DNA from: Selenomonadales bacterium UBA7018
Lineage (GTDB): Bacteria > Bacillota > Negativicutes > Selenomonadales > Selenomonadaceae
Direction: 5' to 3'
DNA length: 21,219 bases
Assembly (NCBI GenBank): GCA_002448305.1
Contig: DJWY01000032.1
Coordinates: 1 to 21,219, forward strand
This document shows positions 14,362 to 21,219 of this stretch, in pieces (position 1 is the first letter of the stretch; each line of letters opens with the position of its first letter). The position numbers and the translations under genes were made by a program. The notes below the pieces were generated by a model. The model was not told the DNA's origin. It saw only the letters and a program-made list of their open reading frames with translations, and searched no databases.

Positions 14362-15984
14362 ATGACAGAAACAAAATCGAGCGAAAAATTTTTGAAGGGT
14401 ACGTTCATCTTGACGATAGCTAGTTTCGTCGTCAAGGTGATAGGCTCTTTGAATTGGATTTTCGTTTCAAGGATATTAGGCGGCGAAGGTATCGGGCTTT
14501 ATCAAATGGCTTTTCCGATTTACTTTTTCGCAATGACGATTTCGCAAGCGGGCGTGCCGGTCGCAATTTCAATCATCACCGCCGAGCGCGTCGCACTGAA
14601 AGATATTTTCGGCGCACAAAGAGTTTTCCGAATATCAATGTTGCTAATGCTCATGACGGGAATATTTTTCTCGGTGCTGACGTATCTTTCAGCGGATTGG
14701 TTAATCGAATGGCAATTCATACGAGACCCGCGCGCGCATTTATCAATAGTGGCATTGTCGCCGACAATATTTTTCGTAACATTCTTAGCGGCGTCGCGGG
14801 GATATTTGCAAGGGTGGCAACGCATGACGCCGACAGCAGTCAGTCAGATTGTCGAGCAAATTTTCCGCGTAATCGTAATGATTATGCTTGCGGATTTATT
14901 CTTGCCAATGGGTTTAGAGTATGCGGCGGCGGGCGCAAGTTTGGGCGCATTAGCGGGAGCCGTGACGGGCTTAATCGTCCTCGTTTACTTCCACATAAAA
15001 TTAAATCGCGACATAGAAAAAACTTACGGCGTAGACTTGAAACCCGCGCCAGAAACGGAGCATGAATCAACAATCTCAATAATTAGGCGGATTTTCAAAT
15101 TGGCGTTGCCGGTCAGCGCGGCGTCGATTATGTTGCCAGTCGTCTCGAATTTAGATTTAATGATAGTGCCGCAACGCTTAGAAGTTGCAGGCTATTCAGT
15201 GCGGCAAGCGACAGAGCTTTTCGGATATTTAACGGGAATGGCGGTACCGCTGATAAATTTGGCGACGATTTTAACGGCGTCGTTAGCGGTATCAATCGTG
15301 CCGGCAATTTCAGAGGCGCGAGCACTAAAAGACCCGCAACGAATTTTCAGGCAGACGGCGGCGGCAGTCCGCATTTCAAATTTCGTATGCTTCCCCGCGT
15401 TCGTGATAATGTTTTTCTTAGCGACGCCGATAGCTAGCTTGATATATAACGCGCCGGGCGCGGGACCAGCAGTCATGATTTCGGCGGTGTCGATAATTTT
15501 GCTAGGACTTCATCAAGTGTCGACGGGCGTTTTGCAGGGCTTAGGGCATACGACAATTCCAATGGTGAACATGATTTTAGCGGCGGGCGCGAAAGTCGTT
15601 TTGAACTGGACGTTGACGGCGATACCTTCGCTGGGAATAATGGGTGCGGCGTGGGCTACGGCGGCTGATATGGGCGTCGCGGCGTTCATCAATTTATATT
15701 TTATTTACAAGTACATTGGCTACAAAATGGAACTCGGACAACTTTTCAAGACGGTTGCGGCGTCGGGGACAATGGCTTTGGTCGTGAAATTTTTCTACGA
15801 CTTAACTTTTGCGGAATGGCATATGGAAATTTTTTCAACGTTCGGCGCGATATTTGCGGGCGGAATAGTCTACCTTGCGACGCTTGCTATAATTGGCGGA
15901 ATGCTAGAAGAGGATATGGCGCGTATTCCAATGGTCGGCAAATTTGGCATTAAAGTCTTTCGGCGTTTAGGTATATTCAAATGA
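14362..15984 (+). CDS. SpoVB/MurJ-type lipid-linked oligosaccharide flippase (MOP superfamily)
   Basis: A 540-residue protein with about 14 hydrophobic segments. The N-terminal KGTFILTIASFVVKVIGSLNWIFVSRILGGEGIGLYQMAFP is characteristic of the SpoVB/polysaccharide-biosynthesis branch. The first half carries SRGYLQGWQRMTPTAVSQIVEQIFRV, and the second half repeats the theme with STGVLQGLGHTTIPM, as expected for the internally duplicated MOP fold. It probably moves an undecaprenyl-linked saccharide or lipid II across the membrane; the exact substrate cannot be read from sequence. The ATG at 14362 has only a distant GGAG about 15 bases upstream, inside the short repeat tract. Its stop overlaps the next gene by ATGA. 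A Wzx O-antigen flippase is an alternative. Confidence 0.9.
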   Translation: MTETKSSEKFLKGTFILTIASFVVKVIGSLNWIFVSRILGGEGIGLYQMAFPIYFFAMTISQAGVPVAISIITAERVALKDIFGAQRVFRISMLLMLMTGIFFSVLTYLSADWLIEWQFIRDPRAHLSIVALSPTIFFVTFLAASRGYLQGWQRMTPTAVSQIVEQIFRVIVMIMLADLFLPMGLEYAAAGASLGALAGAVTGLIVLVYFHIKLNRDIEKTYGVDLKPAPETEHESTISIIRRIFKLALPVSAASIMLPVVSNLDLMIVPQRLEVAGYSVRQATELFGYLTGMAVPLINLATILTASLAVSIVPAISEARALKDPQRIFRQTAAAVRISNFVCFPAFVIMFFLATPIASLIYNAPGAGPAVMISAVSIILLGLHQVSTGVLQGLGHTTIPMVNMILAAGAKVVLNWTLTAIPSLGIMGAAWATAADMGVAAFINLYFIYKYIGYKMELGQLFKTVAASGTMALVVKFFYDLTFAEWHMEIFSTFGAIFAGGIVYLATLAIIGGMLEEDMARIPMVGKFGIKVFRRLGIFK

Positions 15985-16859
15985 GAAAAATTTTGCTCGT
16001 ATATAATCCGGTGTCGGGTCATGCGGCGTTTAAAAATCAGCTTGACGCCGTCATTGATAATTTTCAGCGACACGGAATTTTTTTATCAGTCTATCGAACC
16101 TGTGCGGGCGACAATTCTGCCTTTACTGACTGTGTTAAAATTTCTCAAGCGGAAGGGATTATCGCGGCGGGCGGCGACGGAACTTTACATGCCGTGATTA
16201 ATTGGCTCAAAAAAAATTCGCTAGATTTGCCCATTGGTATTATTGGTTCGGGCACTTCCAACGATTTCGCTACGCATTTGAATTTGACGGACGATAAGCT
16301 TTTCGACGCTATCAACGCCGCCAAAATTCGTCCCGTCGATTTAGGGCTTGTCAACGGCAAGGAATATTTTATCAACGTTGCGAGCGCGGGCGTTTTTACG
16401 TCGATTGCTCATCTTGTCGATTCCCGCATAAAAAATTTTCTCGGCAAGAGTGCATATTATCTGCGCGGGCTTGCTGAACTTAAGAACTTTAAATCCGTGC
16501 CGCTAGAAATTATTGCCGGCGATAAAACTTTTTCGGTTGACGCCTTCTTATTCCTGATTTTGAATTCTCCCGCCGTCGCTGGTTTCAAAAAAATTTCCGA
16601 CACCGCTAAAATCGATGACGGAAAATTAGATTTGCTTGCGCTAAAGAAATGTTCGCCCGCCGCGCTCGCCCGCTTGACTAAGAAAATTTTAGCCGGTGAG
16701 CCTATCGACTGCGACGAAAATATTTTTTCCGTGCAAGCCAATTCGTTCAAGATAAATTCGCCCGCTGAACTTATAAGCGACCTTGACGGCGAACTTGGCG
16801 ACGTGCTCCCGCTTGAAGTGCAAACTATTAAGCACGCCATTAATTTTTATTCCGTATAG
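15981..16859 (+). CDS. Diacylglycerol kinase-like lipid kinase (DagK/YegS family)
   Basis: A 292-residue protein. It begins RKILLVYNPVSG, has the nucleotide-binding GGDGTLHAVIN motif (residues 64-74) and GIIGSGTSNDFATHL (residues 87-100), all typical of the diacylglycerol/sphingosine kinase catalytic domain. SDTAKIDDGKLDLLALKK matches the second conserved region near the C-terminus. It would phosphorylate diacylglycerol or another membrane lipid alcohol. The ATG overlaps the flippase stop by four bases, indicating translational coupling, so the lipid substrate may be connected to the flippase cargo or carrier (inference). Its 3' end overlaps the convergent MotE-like gene by 13 bp. Confidence 0.93.
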   Translation: MRKILLVYNPVSGHAAFKNQLDAVIDNFQRHGIFLSVYRTCAGDNSAFTDCVKISQAEGIIAAGGDGTLHAVINWLKKNSLDLPIGIIGSGTSNDFATHLNLTDDKLFDAINAAKIRPVDLGLVNGKEYFINVASAGVFTSIAHLVDSRIKNFLGKSAYYLRGLAELKNFKSVPLEIIAGDKTFSVDAFLFLILNSPAVAGFKKISDTAKIDDGKLDLLALKKCSPAALARLTKKILAGEPIDCDENIFSVQANSFKINSPAELISDLDGELGDVLPLEVQTIKHAINFYSV

Positions 16860-17551
16860 GCAAGCTGTTCGGGCGTATTGACTGGCTCGTTGCGCATTGT
16901 ATCTGACGGCGTTGTTACTCGGCGTCGCGTTCCGGCGTAAAGCATTTCGGTTAATTGCGCGGCGATTTCCGGCTCCATTTTCGATAATATCTGCGCGACT
17001 GAATCTTCATTCATGCGTTGGAATATTAAAATGGTCGTGTCCCAATCTACATTGATTAAGGCATTGGCGGCGGCTTCGGGCTTCATGCTCTCGTAAATTC
17101 GCGCTAGCCTTGTAACACGTTTTTTCTCTTCGGCTTCGCGTTGCGCCTTTTGCTCATCGATTGCTTTCTTGTCGATTTTGACTTCCTTTATTTTGTCGTC
17201 GGGTTTAATCGCGGGCTTTTCTTCGGCGGCGGGTTGTTGTTCCGGCTGTTGTTCTTCTTTTGATTCTTCTTTAGGCGGCCACTCCACGCCCTCCGGCACT
17301 TCAAAATATTTGCCGTTCCCGACTAGCGGCAACCGATAAAGTCCGAGATTTTCGTTGAGCATGGCGACATCTTCTGTGTCGAGAACGTCATACTTTACCG
17401 CCGCGACAAATCCTCCGACTATCAAAATCGCTAGCAATATCAGACCGATTAGCAAATTCCTTATCTTGCTTAGGATTGAGGATTCTTTTTTATTTTCCGA
17501 CTCGGCATTTTCGTTAAGTTCGTCGTTGCCGTTCAATTCTTTTTCTTCCAA
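16847..17551 (-). CDS. MotE-like membrane protein with MgtE N-terminal-type domain
   Basis: A protein of about 234 residues: a short acidic cytoplasmic N-terminus, one membrane segment (about 31-53, RNLLIGLILLAILIVGGFVAAV), a low-complexity acidic linker (EESKEEQQPEQQPAAEEKPA), a charged coiled coil (DKKAIDEQKAQREAEEKKRV), and a C-terminal helical domain, YESMKPEAAANALINVDWDTTILIFQRMNEDSVAQILSKM, of the MgtE_N/FliG-like type. This layout is that of MotE, a chaperone of the flagellar stator protein MotC, but no flagellar gene is in the window. The start is uncertain: GTG at 17560 sits on its ribosome site, while TTG at 17551 is well spaced behind AAGGGTGAT and is preferred. It overlaps the convergent lipid kinase gene by 13 bp. 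Confidence 0.75.
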   Translation of the reverse strand: MEEKELNGNDELNENAESENKKESSILSKIRNLLIGLILLAILIVGGFVAAVKYDVLDTEDVAMLNENLGLYRLPLVGNGKYFEVPEGVEWPPKEESKEEQQPEQQPAAEEKPAIKPDDKIKEVKIDKKAIDEQKAQREAEEKKRVTRLARIYESMKPEAAANALINVDWDTTILIFQRMNEDSVAQILSKMEPEIAAQLTEMLYAGTRRRVTTPSDTMRNEPVNTPEQLAYTE

Positions 17552-17579
17552 AGTAATCACCCTTTTAAAAACAATTTGG

Positions 17580-17656
17580 AATTAGGAATTTGAAATTAGG
17601 AATTGATTTTTGCTTTTTGCTTTTCATTCCACATTCCTAATTCATAATTCCTAATT
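17580..17656. repeat. Large inverted repeat built from AATTAGGAATT units
   Basis: The left arm 17580-17604 holds two AATTAGGAATT units; the right arm 17633-17656 holds two ATTCCTAATT units. The arms are almost fully complementary over about 24 bases around a 28-base loop rich in T and GCTTTTT. It fills the gap between the divergent MotE-like and radical SAM genes. As RNA it would be a long hairpin on either strand, but there is no terminal U run. Confidence 0.8.
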
Positions 17657-17705
17657 ACCTTTAATTTTCCTGCCGCCGTGTTAAAATATTTGCGGAGATG
17701 ATTTT

Positions 17706-18596
17706 ATGGAACCTTGCCAACTTTGTCCAAGACGTTGCAAAGTCGACCGCGTTAAGACTTTGGGATTTTGTGGAGCAGGAGAAAATTTGCGTGTCGCGCT
17801 TGTCAGCTTGCATAAATGGGAGGAGCCTTGCCTTGTCGGGGAAAATGGCGCGGGCACTATTTTTTTCTCCCATTGCAATTTGAAATGCGTTTACTGCCAA
17901 AATTTTTCAATCAGTCACGACGGCTTTGGCGCGGATATTTCTATCGAACGGCTTGCAGAAATTTTCATTGAGCAACAACAACGCGGCGCGGCGAATATCG
18001 AACTTGTTACGCCCACTCACTACGCCGATAAAATTTGCGTGGCGATTGACATTGCTAAAAGTCGCGGCTTAACTCTTCCAATCGTTTGGAACTCCAACGC
18101 TTACGAAAATATTTCTACGCTTGAACTTTTGCGCGGGCGCGTAGATATTTTTCTGCCCGATTTAAAATACTTTGACGACGAAAACGCCCGCACTTTTTCC
18201 AACGCGCCGAATTATTTCAATGTCGCCTCGACCGCTATAAAAAAAATGTTTGAACTTGTCGGCAGTCCGAAATTTGACGGAGATAAAATGACTCGTGGTG
18301 TTATCGTTCGGCATTTAGTCTTGCCCAATTTCAGACGTGATTCAATTAAAATTGTCGATTGGCTCTACAAAACTTTTGGCGACGATATTTTTATCAGCCT
18401 CATGAATCAATACACGCCCATTTTCCGCGCAGGCGATTTCAAAAAAATAAGCCGCGCTTTGACGACCTTTGAATATCAATCCGTCGTCGACTACGCGGCT
18501 AAGCTCGGCGTCAAGAACTGTTTTATTCAGCTCGGCAAGACCGCCGACAAAAATTTTATTCCGAATTTCAATCTGGACAATGTCAATCGATTTTAA
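17706..18596 (+). CDS. Radical SAM protein, PflX / pyruvate formate-lyase-activating-like
   Basis: A 296-residue radical S-adenosylmethionine enzyme. The cluster motif CNLKCVYC (Cys57, Cys61, Cys64) follows a Cys-rich N-terminus, CQLCPRRC (Cys4, Cys7, Cys11) with Cys22. This is the layout of the PflX group rather than canonical PflA. LVTPTHYADKI, VWNSNAYEN and DIFLPDLKYFD are further typical stretches. The cluster cleaves SAM to a 5'-deoxyadenosyl radical. The target is not established for this group; a glycyl-radical enzyme is the usual guess and none is adjacent. The ATG at 17706 follows GCGGAGATGATTTT. The 3' end overlaps the convergent lipoprotein gene by 14 bp. It sits behind the large inverted repeat. 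Confidence 0.88.
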   Translation: MEPCQLCPRRCKVDRVKTLGFCGAGENLRVALVSLHKWEEPCLVGENGAGTIFFSHCNLKCVYCQNFSISHDGFGADISIERLAEIFIEQQQRGAANIELVTPTHYADKICVAIDIAKSRGLTLPIVWNSNAYENISTLELLRGRVDIFLPDLKYFDDENARTFSNAPNYFNVASTAIKKMFELVGSPKFDGDKMTRGVIVRHLVLPNFRRDSIKIVDWLYKTFGDDIFISLMNQYTPIFRAGDFKKISRALTTFEYQSVVDYAAKLGVKNCFIQLGKTADKNFIPNFNLDNVNRF

Positions 18597-19584
18597 CGCC
18601 GTGAATTTCTTCCGCAAGCCTCTGCAATGATTCAACAGTACGGACGCCCGGCGTAATCTCGGAAAGTTTTACCTTGACAAAATGATTTTCGCGGACAGCA
18701 GTCACGTTTTGCAGTTGCGGATTACCTTTAATCGTGGCGACCTTCTCTTGAAAATCATCATCATTGCGGACGCCGTTACTGTAGTCAGCAATGATTATAT
18801 AATCGGGGTCAGCCGCAACTACGCTTTCCCAACTCGTCGCCGCCCATGTCTTTTCGACGCCGGCATTTTCCATAACGTTATCCGCGCCAATGAGCTTTAA
18901 AATATTCGTCGTGTAGCCTTTAAACGCCGTGAACGGTTGCCCGTCGCTTGAATCGTAGACGAAAATTTTCTTGTGCGGCAGGTCTTTAATCTTGCCTTGA
19001 ACCGCGCTTAGCATTTTCTTTTGCTCGTCGACCCAAGCTTTTGCCTTTTCAGTCTCGCCGAAAATTTCGCCGAATTTAATCATGTCTTCAAAGACAGTAT
19101 CTAAATCGGCGTCAAGTTTCTGCATTGAGGACGGAACGTAAATCGGGACATTTTGCGAAGTGATTCTTTCGGCGGGAATACCGCGCTTAGTGAAGGCGAC
19201 TTCCCAACCCGTAGCGAAGTCGGGATTTTCCGCCATGAACGTTTCATAGGAAGGCCATTTTTCGGCGAGCACTTTAACTTTGTCGTAGGATTCCTGCAAC
19301 GGCGGATAAATTTCCTCTTCTTTCATTGCGGTGCCGACCATTTTGTTTTCAAGCCCCAAAGCCAACATCATTTCAGTCGTTGCTTGCGACATTGAAATTG
19401 CGCGCGTCGGTGCCTTGTCGACTTTGGCTGTGACTTCCTGCCCGTCAAGCGTTTCAGTCCACGAGACTTCAGACTTTGTCGCCGGTGCAGGTTGATTTTC
19501 TCCGCCGCAACCCGCTAGCCCGAATGTAAGAGCAATCGTTGATAGCCCTATTACAATGCCTTTCTTCCAAAACTTTTTCTTCAT
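18583..19584 (-). CDS. ABC importer solute-binding lipoprotein (iron-complex/cobalamin type)
   Basis: A 333-residue secreted lipoprotein. The signal peptide MKKKFWKKGIVIGLSTIALTF ends in the lipobox LAGC with lipidated Cys26. The remainder is a PF01497/TroA-like periplasmic-binding fold: RAISMSQATTEMMLALGLENKMVGT, the long linking helix around KFGEIFGETEKAKAWVDEQKK, and WESVVAADPDYIIIADY, NVTAVRENHFVKV in the second lobe. It would capture a siderophore, haem or corrinoid and deliver it to the permease. The ligand class cannot be set from sequence; cbiD elsewhere in the window is only weak support for a corrinoid. The ATG at 19584 follows GGAGGCAGCAGTTT. It is the last gene of the permease-ATPase-lipoprotein unit, 40 bp after the ATPase gene. 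Confidence 0.92.
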   Translation of the reverse strand: MKKKFWKKGIVIGLSTIALTFGLAGCGGENQPAPATKSEVSWTETLDGQEVTAKVDKAPTRAISMSQATTEMMLALGLENKMVGTAMKEEEIYPPLQESYDKVKVLAEKWPSYETFMAENPDFATGWEVAFTKRGIPAERITSQNVPIYVPSSMQKLDADLDTVFEDMIKFGEIFGETEKAKAWVDEQKKMLSAVQGKIKDLPHKKIFVYDSSDGQPFTAFKGYTTNILKLIGADNVMENAGVEKTWAATSWESVVAADPDYIIIADYSNGVRNDDDFQEKVATIKGNPQLQNVTAVRENHFVKVKLSEITPGVRTVESLQRLAEEIHGVKID

Positions 19585-19624
19585 AAACTGCTGCCTCCGT
19601 GTTTTTTATTTTGCTCATACATTC

Positions 19625-20374
19625 CTAGTAATTTATATATATGCGCCCGTTGCGTTCAAACTTCACGAACGGTACGCCGAATATCTTTTCCAATAAATCG
19701 GGTTGCATAATCCCCCGCGCAGTTCCTTGCGTCAACACTCGACCGCTAACCATAACAACTACGTCGTCGCAATACTGAATTGCCAGCGATAAATCATGCA
19801 GGACGATTATAACCGTTTTGCCGTAGGCTTGCAATGTTTTCATTAGCGCGATTTTGTATTTAACGTCAAGATGATTGGTCGGCTCGTCCATTAAAATTAA
19901 TTCCGGCTCCTGCGCTAAAGCTTTTGCAATCAAAACGCGCTGAATTTCGCCGCCCGACATCTGACTTAGTTTGCGCTCCGCCATATCGATAATTCCAACG
20001 CTCTCCATAGCCTTTCGAGCGATTTTTTTATCTTCGGCGGTGTAGTCGCGAAATTTTTTCTTGTATGGAAAACGCCCCATAACTACAACGTCTTCAACGC
20101 GGAAATCGGCAACCATTTTTTGACGTTGCGGCAAAACCGAAACTTGTAGCGCGTAATGCTCAGCGGAAATTTCGCTAACGTCTTGCCCTTTAAAGTAGAC
20201 GGCATTTTCACTGCGCCGCGTCTTGCTAAGAAACGACATAAGCGTTGACTTACCCGAACCGTTCGCGCCGATTATCGCCGTGATTTTCCCTTCAGCAAAA
20301 GCCACGTTGACGTTGTCCAGAATTTTCTTCTCGCCGATAACGTATGATAAATTTCTAACTTCGATAATGTTCAT
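19625..20374 (-). CDS. ABC importer ATPase (FecE/BtuD type)
   Basis: A 249-residue ATPase. Walker A GANGSGKST is at residues 36-44, the Q-loop is in SVLPQRQK, the signature is LSQMSGGEIQRV, Walker B with D-loop is LILMDEPTNHLD, and the switch histidine is in VIIVLHDLSLA. MGRFPYKKKF after the Q-loop and QPDLLEKIFGVPF near the end are typical of the iron-complex/vitamin B12 subclass. The ATG at 20374 is chosen because it overlaps the permease stop (ATGA) and begins MNIIEVRNLSY; the frame is open further upstream only as overlap with the permease. It powers the importer formed with the adjacent permease and lipoprotein. Confidence 0.95.
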   Translation of the reverse strand: MNIIEVRNLSYVIGEKKILDNVNVAFAEGKITAIIGANGSGKSTLMSFLSKTRRSENAVYFKGQDVSEISAEHYALQVSVLPQRQKMVADFRVEDVVVMGRFPYKKKFRDYTAEDKKIARKAMESVGIIDMAERKLSQMSGGEIQRVLIAKALAQEPELILMDEPTNHLDVKYKIALMKTLQAYGKTVIIVLHDLSLAIQYCDDVVVMVSGRVLTQGTARGIMQPDLLEKIFGVPFVKFERNGRIYINY

Positions 20375-21219
20375 TTGTATTGCCTGTTGATAATTTGCAT
20401 GAAGACCGGCGCACCTAAACACGCCGTCAAAATTCCTATCGGAACTTCTTCGGGGCGGAACATTGACCGCGCCATTACGTCAGCCCAAATCATTACGACC
20501 GCGCCTATTAAACTTGTAAACCACAACATAACGCCATGTCGCGATTCCCCGATAAATCTTGCAATGTGCGGAATTACCAGCCCGATAAAGCCGATTATCC
20601 CCGCAATCGAAACCGTAACCGCGATTGCCAACGACGAAATTAAAACAACCGCTTGTTGCATGCGCTCCGTCGATAAGCCTAAATGTTGTGCCTCTTCCCT
20701 GCCCAAAAGTATTAAGTCCAATTCGTGACGGAAAAGCCAGACGAATAAAATTAGCGCGACAAGAACGGCGAACGCAACCGGAACCATTTCCCAACGTATT
20801 CCGCTGAAACTGCCCATTAGCCAGAACATTGCGCTACGGACTTGCGCTTCATTTTTCGAGCCGTAAATTTCAAGCATCGTGAACGCCGAAAACAACGCCG
20901 ATATTCCCATTCCGATTAGTACAAGTTTTATCGGGCTGTTGCTCGTGCCTGCAATGCGCACGACGATAACTGTTGCCAATGCCGCGCCTAAAAACGCTCC
21001 GACGTAGACACCATACGGCGCGAAAATCTGCGCGACGCCCGTAATTATGCAAAAGACTGCGCCCATGCCCGCGCCCGACGATACGCCCAAAATATACGGG
21101 TCGGCAAGATAATTTTGCGAAACTGTTTGCATAAGCATTCCCGTCAATGACAAAATCGCGCCGCTTATCGCCGCAAAAATTATTCGCGGAATGCGTATAT
21201 CGAAAATTATCATTGTGTT
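20371..21219 (-). CDS. ABC importer permease (FecCD/BtuC family), 5' end outside the window
   Basis: The frame is open to the window edge, so the gene is probably missing its first 50 or so residues; the family is usually about 330 residues and 282 are seen here. DIRIPRIIFAAISGAILSLTGMLMQTVSQNYLADPYILGVSSGAGMGA and the C-terminal MFRPEEVPIGILTACLGAPVF are FecCD/BtuC signatures, with multiple membrane helices between. The loop before the last helices couples to the ATPase. An ATG at 21213 exists but has no visible ribosome site and would remove the first helix. It overlaps the ATPase gene by ATGA. Substrates in the family are siderophores, haem or cobalamin. Confidence 0.92.
   Translation of the reverse strand, partial: NTMIIFDIRIPRIIFAAISGAILSLTGMLMQTVSQNYLADPYILGVSSGAGMGAVFCIITGVAQIFAPYGVYVGAFLGAALATVIVVRIAGTSNSPIKLVLIGMGISALFSAFTMLEIYGSKNEAQVRSAMFWLMGSFSGIRWEMVPVAFAVLVALILFVWLFRHELDLILLGREEAQHLGLSTERMQQAVVLISSLAIAVTVSIAGIIGFIGLVIPHIARFIGESRHGVMLWFTSLIGAVVMIWADVMARSMFRPEEVPIGILTACLGAPVFMQIINRQYK

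Noticed and set aside
14357..14362. A TATAAT box for the flippase gene
   Set aside because: It overlaps the ATG start codon, so transcription would begin inside the coding sequence. No matching -35 box is present.
17580..17656. A rho-independent terminator at the large inverted repeat
   Set aside because: It lies between the starts of two divergent genes, not after a gene end, and neither side has a run of T directly after the stem.

Overview
The window looks like chromosomal DNA of an anaerobic Bacillota bacterium, most likely a Gram-negative-staining Negativicutes (Selenomonadales-type) lineage. The reasons are a class III (Firmicutes-type) fructose-1,6-bisphosphatase, an LDH-like malate dehydrogenase, a stand-alone rubredoxin, the anaerobic cobalamin gene cbiD, a SpoVB-like flippase, strong AGGAGG ribosome sites and frequent TTG/GTG starts. 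This taxonomic call is inference. I see no transposase, integrase, cas or phage gene.

Layout. (1) 1-6109, all on the minus strand: an fbp-ligA pair, then rubredoxin, malate dehydrogenase, a small unknown protein and tadA (tRNA-A34 deaminase). (2) 6110-6529 is the only long non-coding stretch. It holds the fbp promoter, a decayed ~50-bp tandem repeat, two copies of a 30-bp palindromic repeat 90 bp apart, and a terminator. (3) 6530-10261, minus strand: a hybrid sensor histidine kinase with a solute-binding-protein sensor and an unusual Cys-rich insert, followed 24 bp later by a TrkH potassium-uptake subunit. (4) 10373-10686, plus strand: a consensus promoter driving two tandem valine tRNAs (GAC and CAC anticodons). 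They are interleaved with short repeats that look both like type I-C CRISPR repeats and like decayed tRNA 3' ends. (5) 10692-14237, minus strand: a GalT-like DUF4931 protein, then a tight row of rmlB, hicA, hicB and cbiD in which a HicAB toxin-antitoxin pair sits between a sugar-nucleotide gene and a cobalamin gene, with hicB overlapping cbiD by ATGA. (6) 14362-16859, plus strand: a SpoVB/MurJ-type flippase translationally coupled to a diacylglycerol-kinase-like lipid kinase. (7) 16847-21219: a MotE/MgtE-N-like membrane protein (minus), a PflX-type radical SAM protein (plus), and an iron-complex/cobalamin ABC importer (minus; permease cut by the window end, ATPase, lipoprotein). Two convergent gene pairs here overlap tail to tail.

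The genes suggest three themes: central carbon and redox metabolism (fbp, mdh, rubredoxin), cell-envelope polysaccharide and lipid-carrier work (rmlB, DUF4931, flippase, lipid kinase), and corrinoid or metal-chelate handling (cbiD, ABC importer). Most of this is ordinary housekeeping. The points that most deserve a second look are the repeat structure around the valine tRNAs, the cysteine insert in the histidine kinase and its pairing with TrkH, the HicAB module embedded in a metabolic operon, and the AATTAGGAATT-type repeats placed in two divergent promoter regions.
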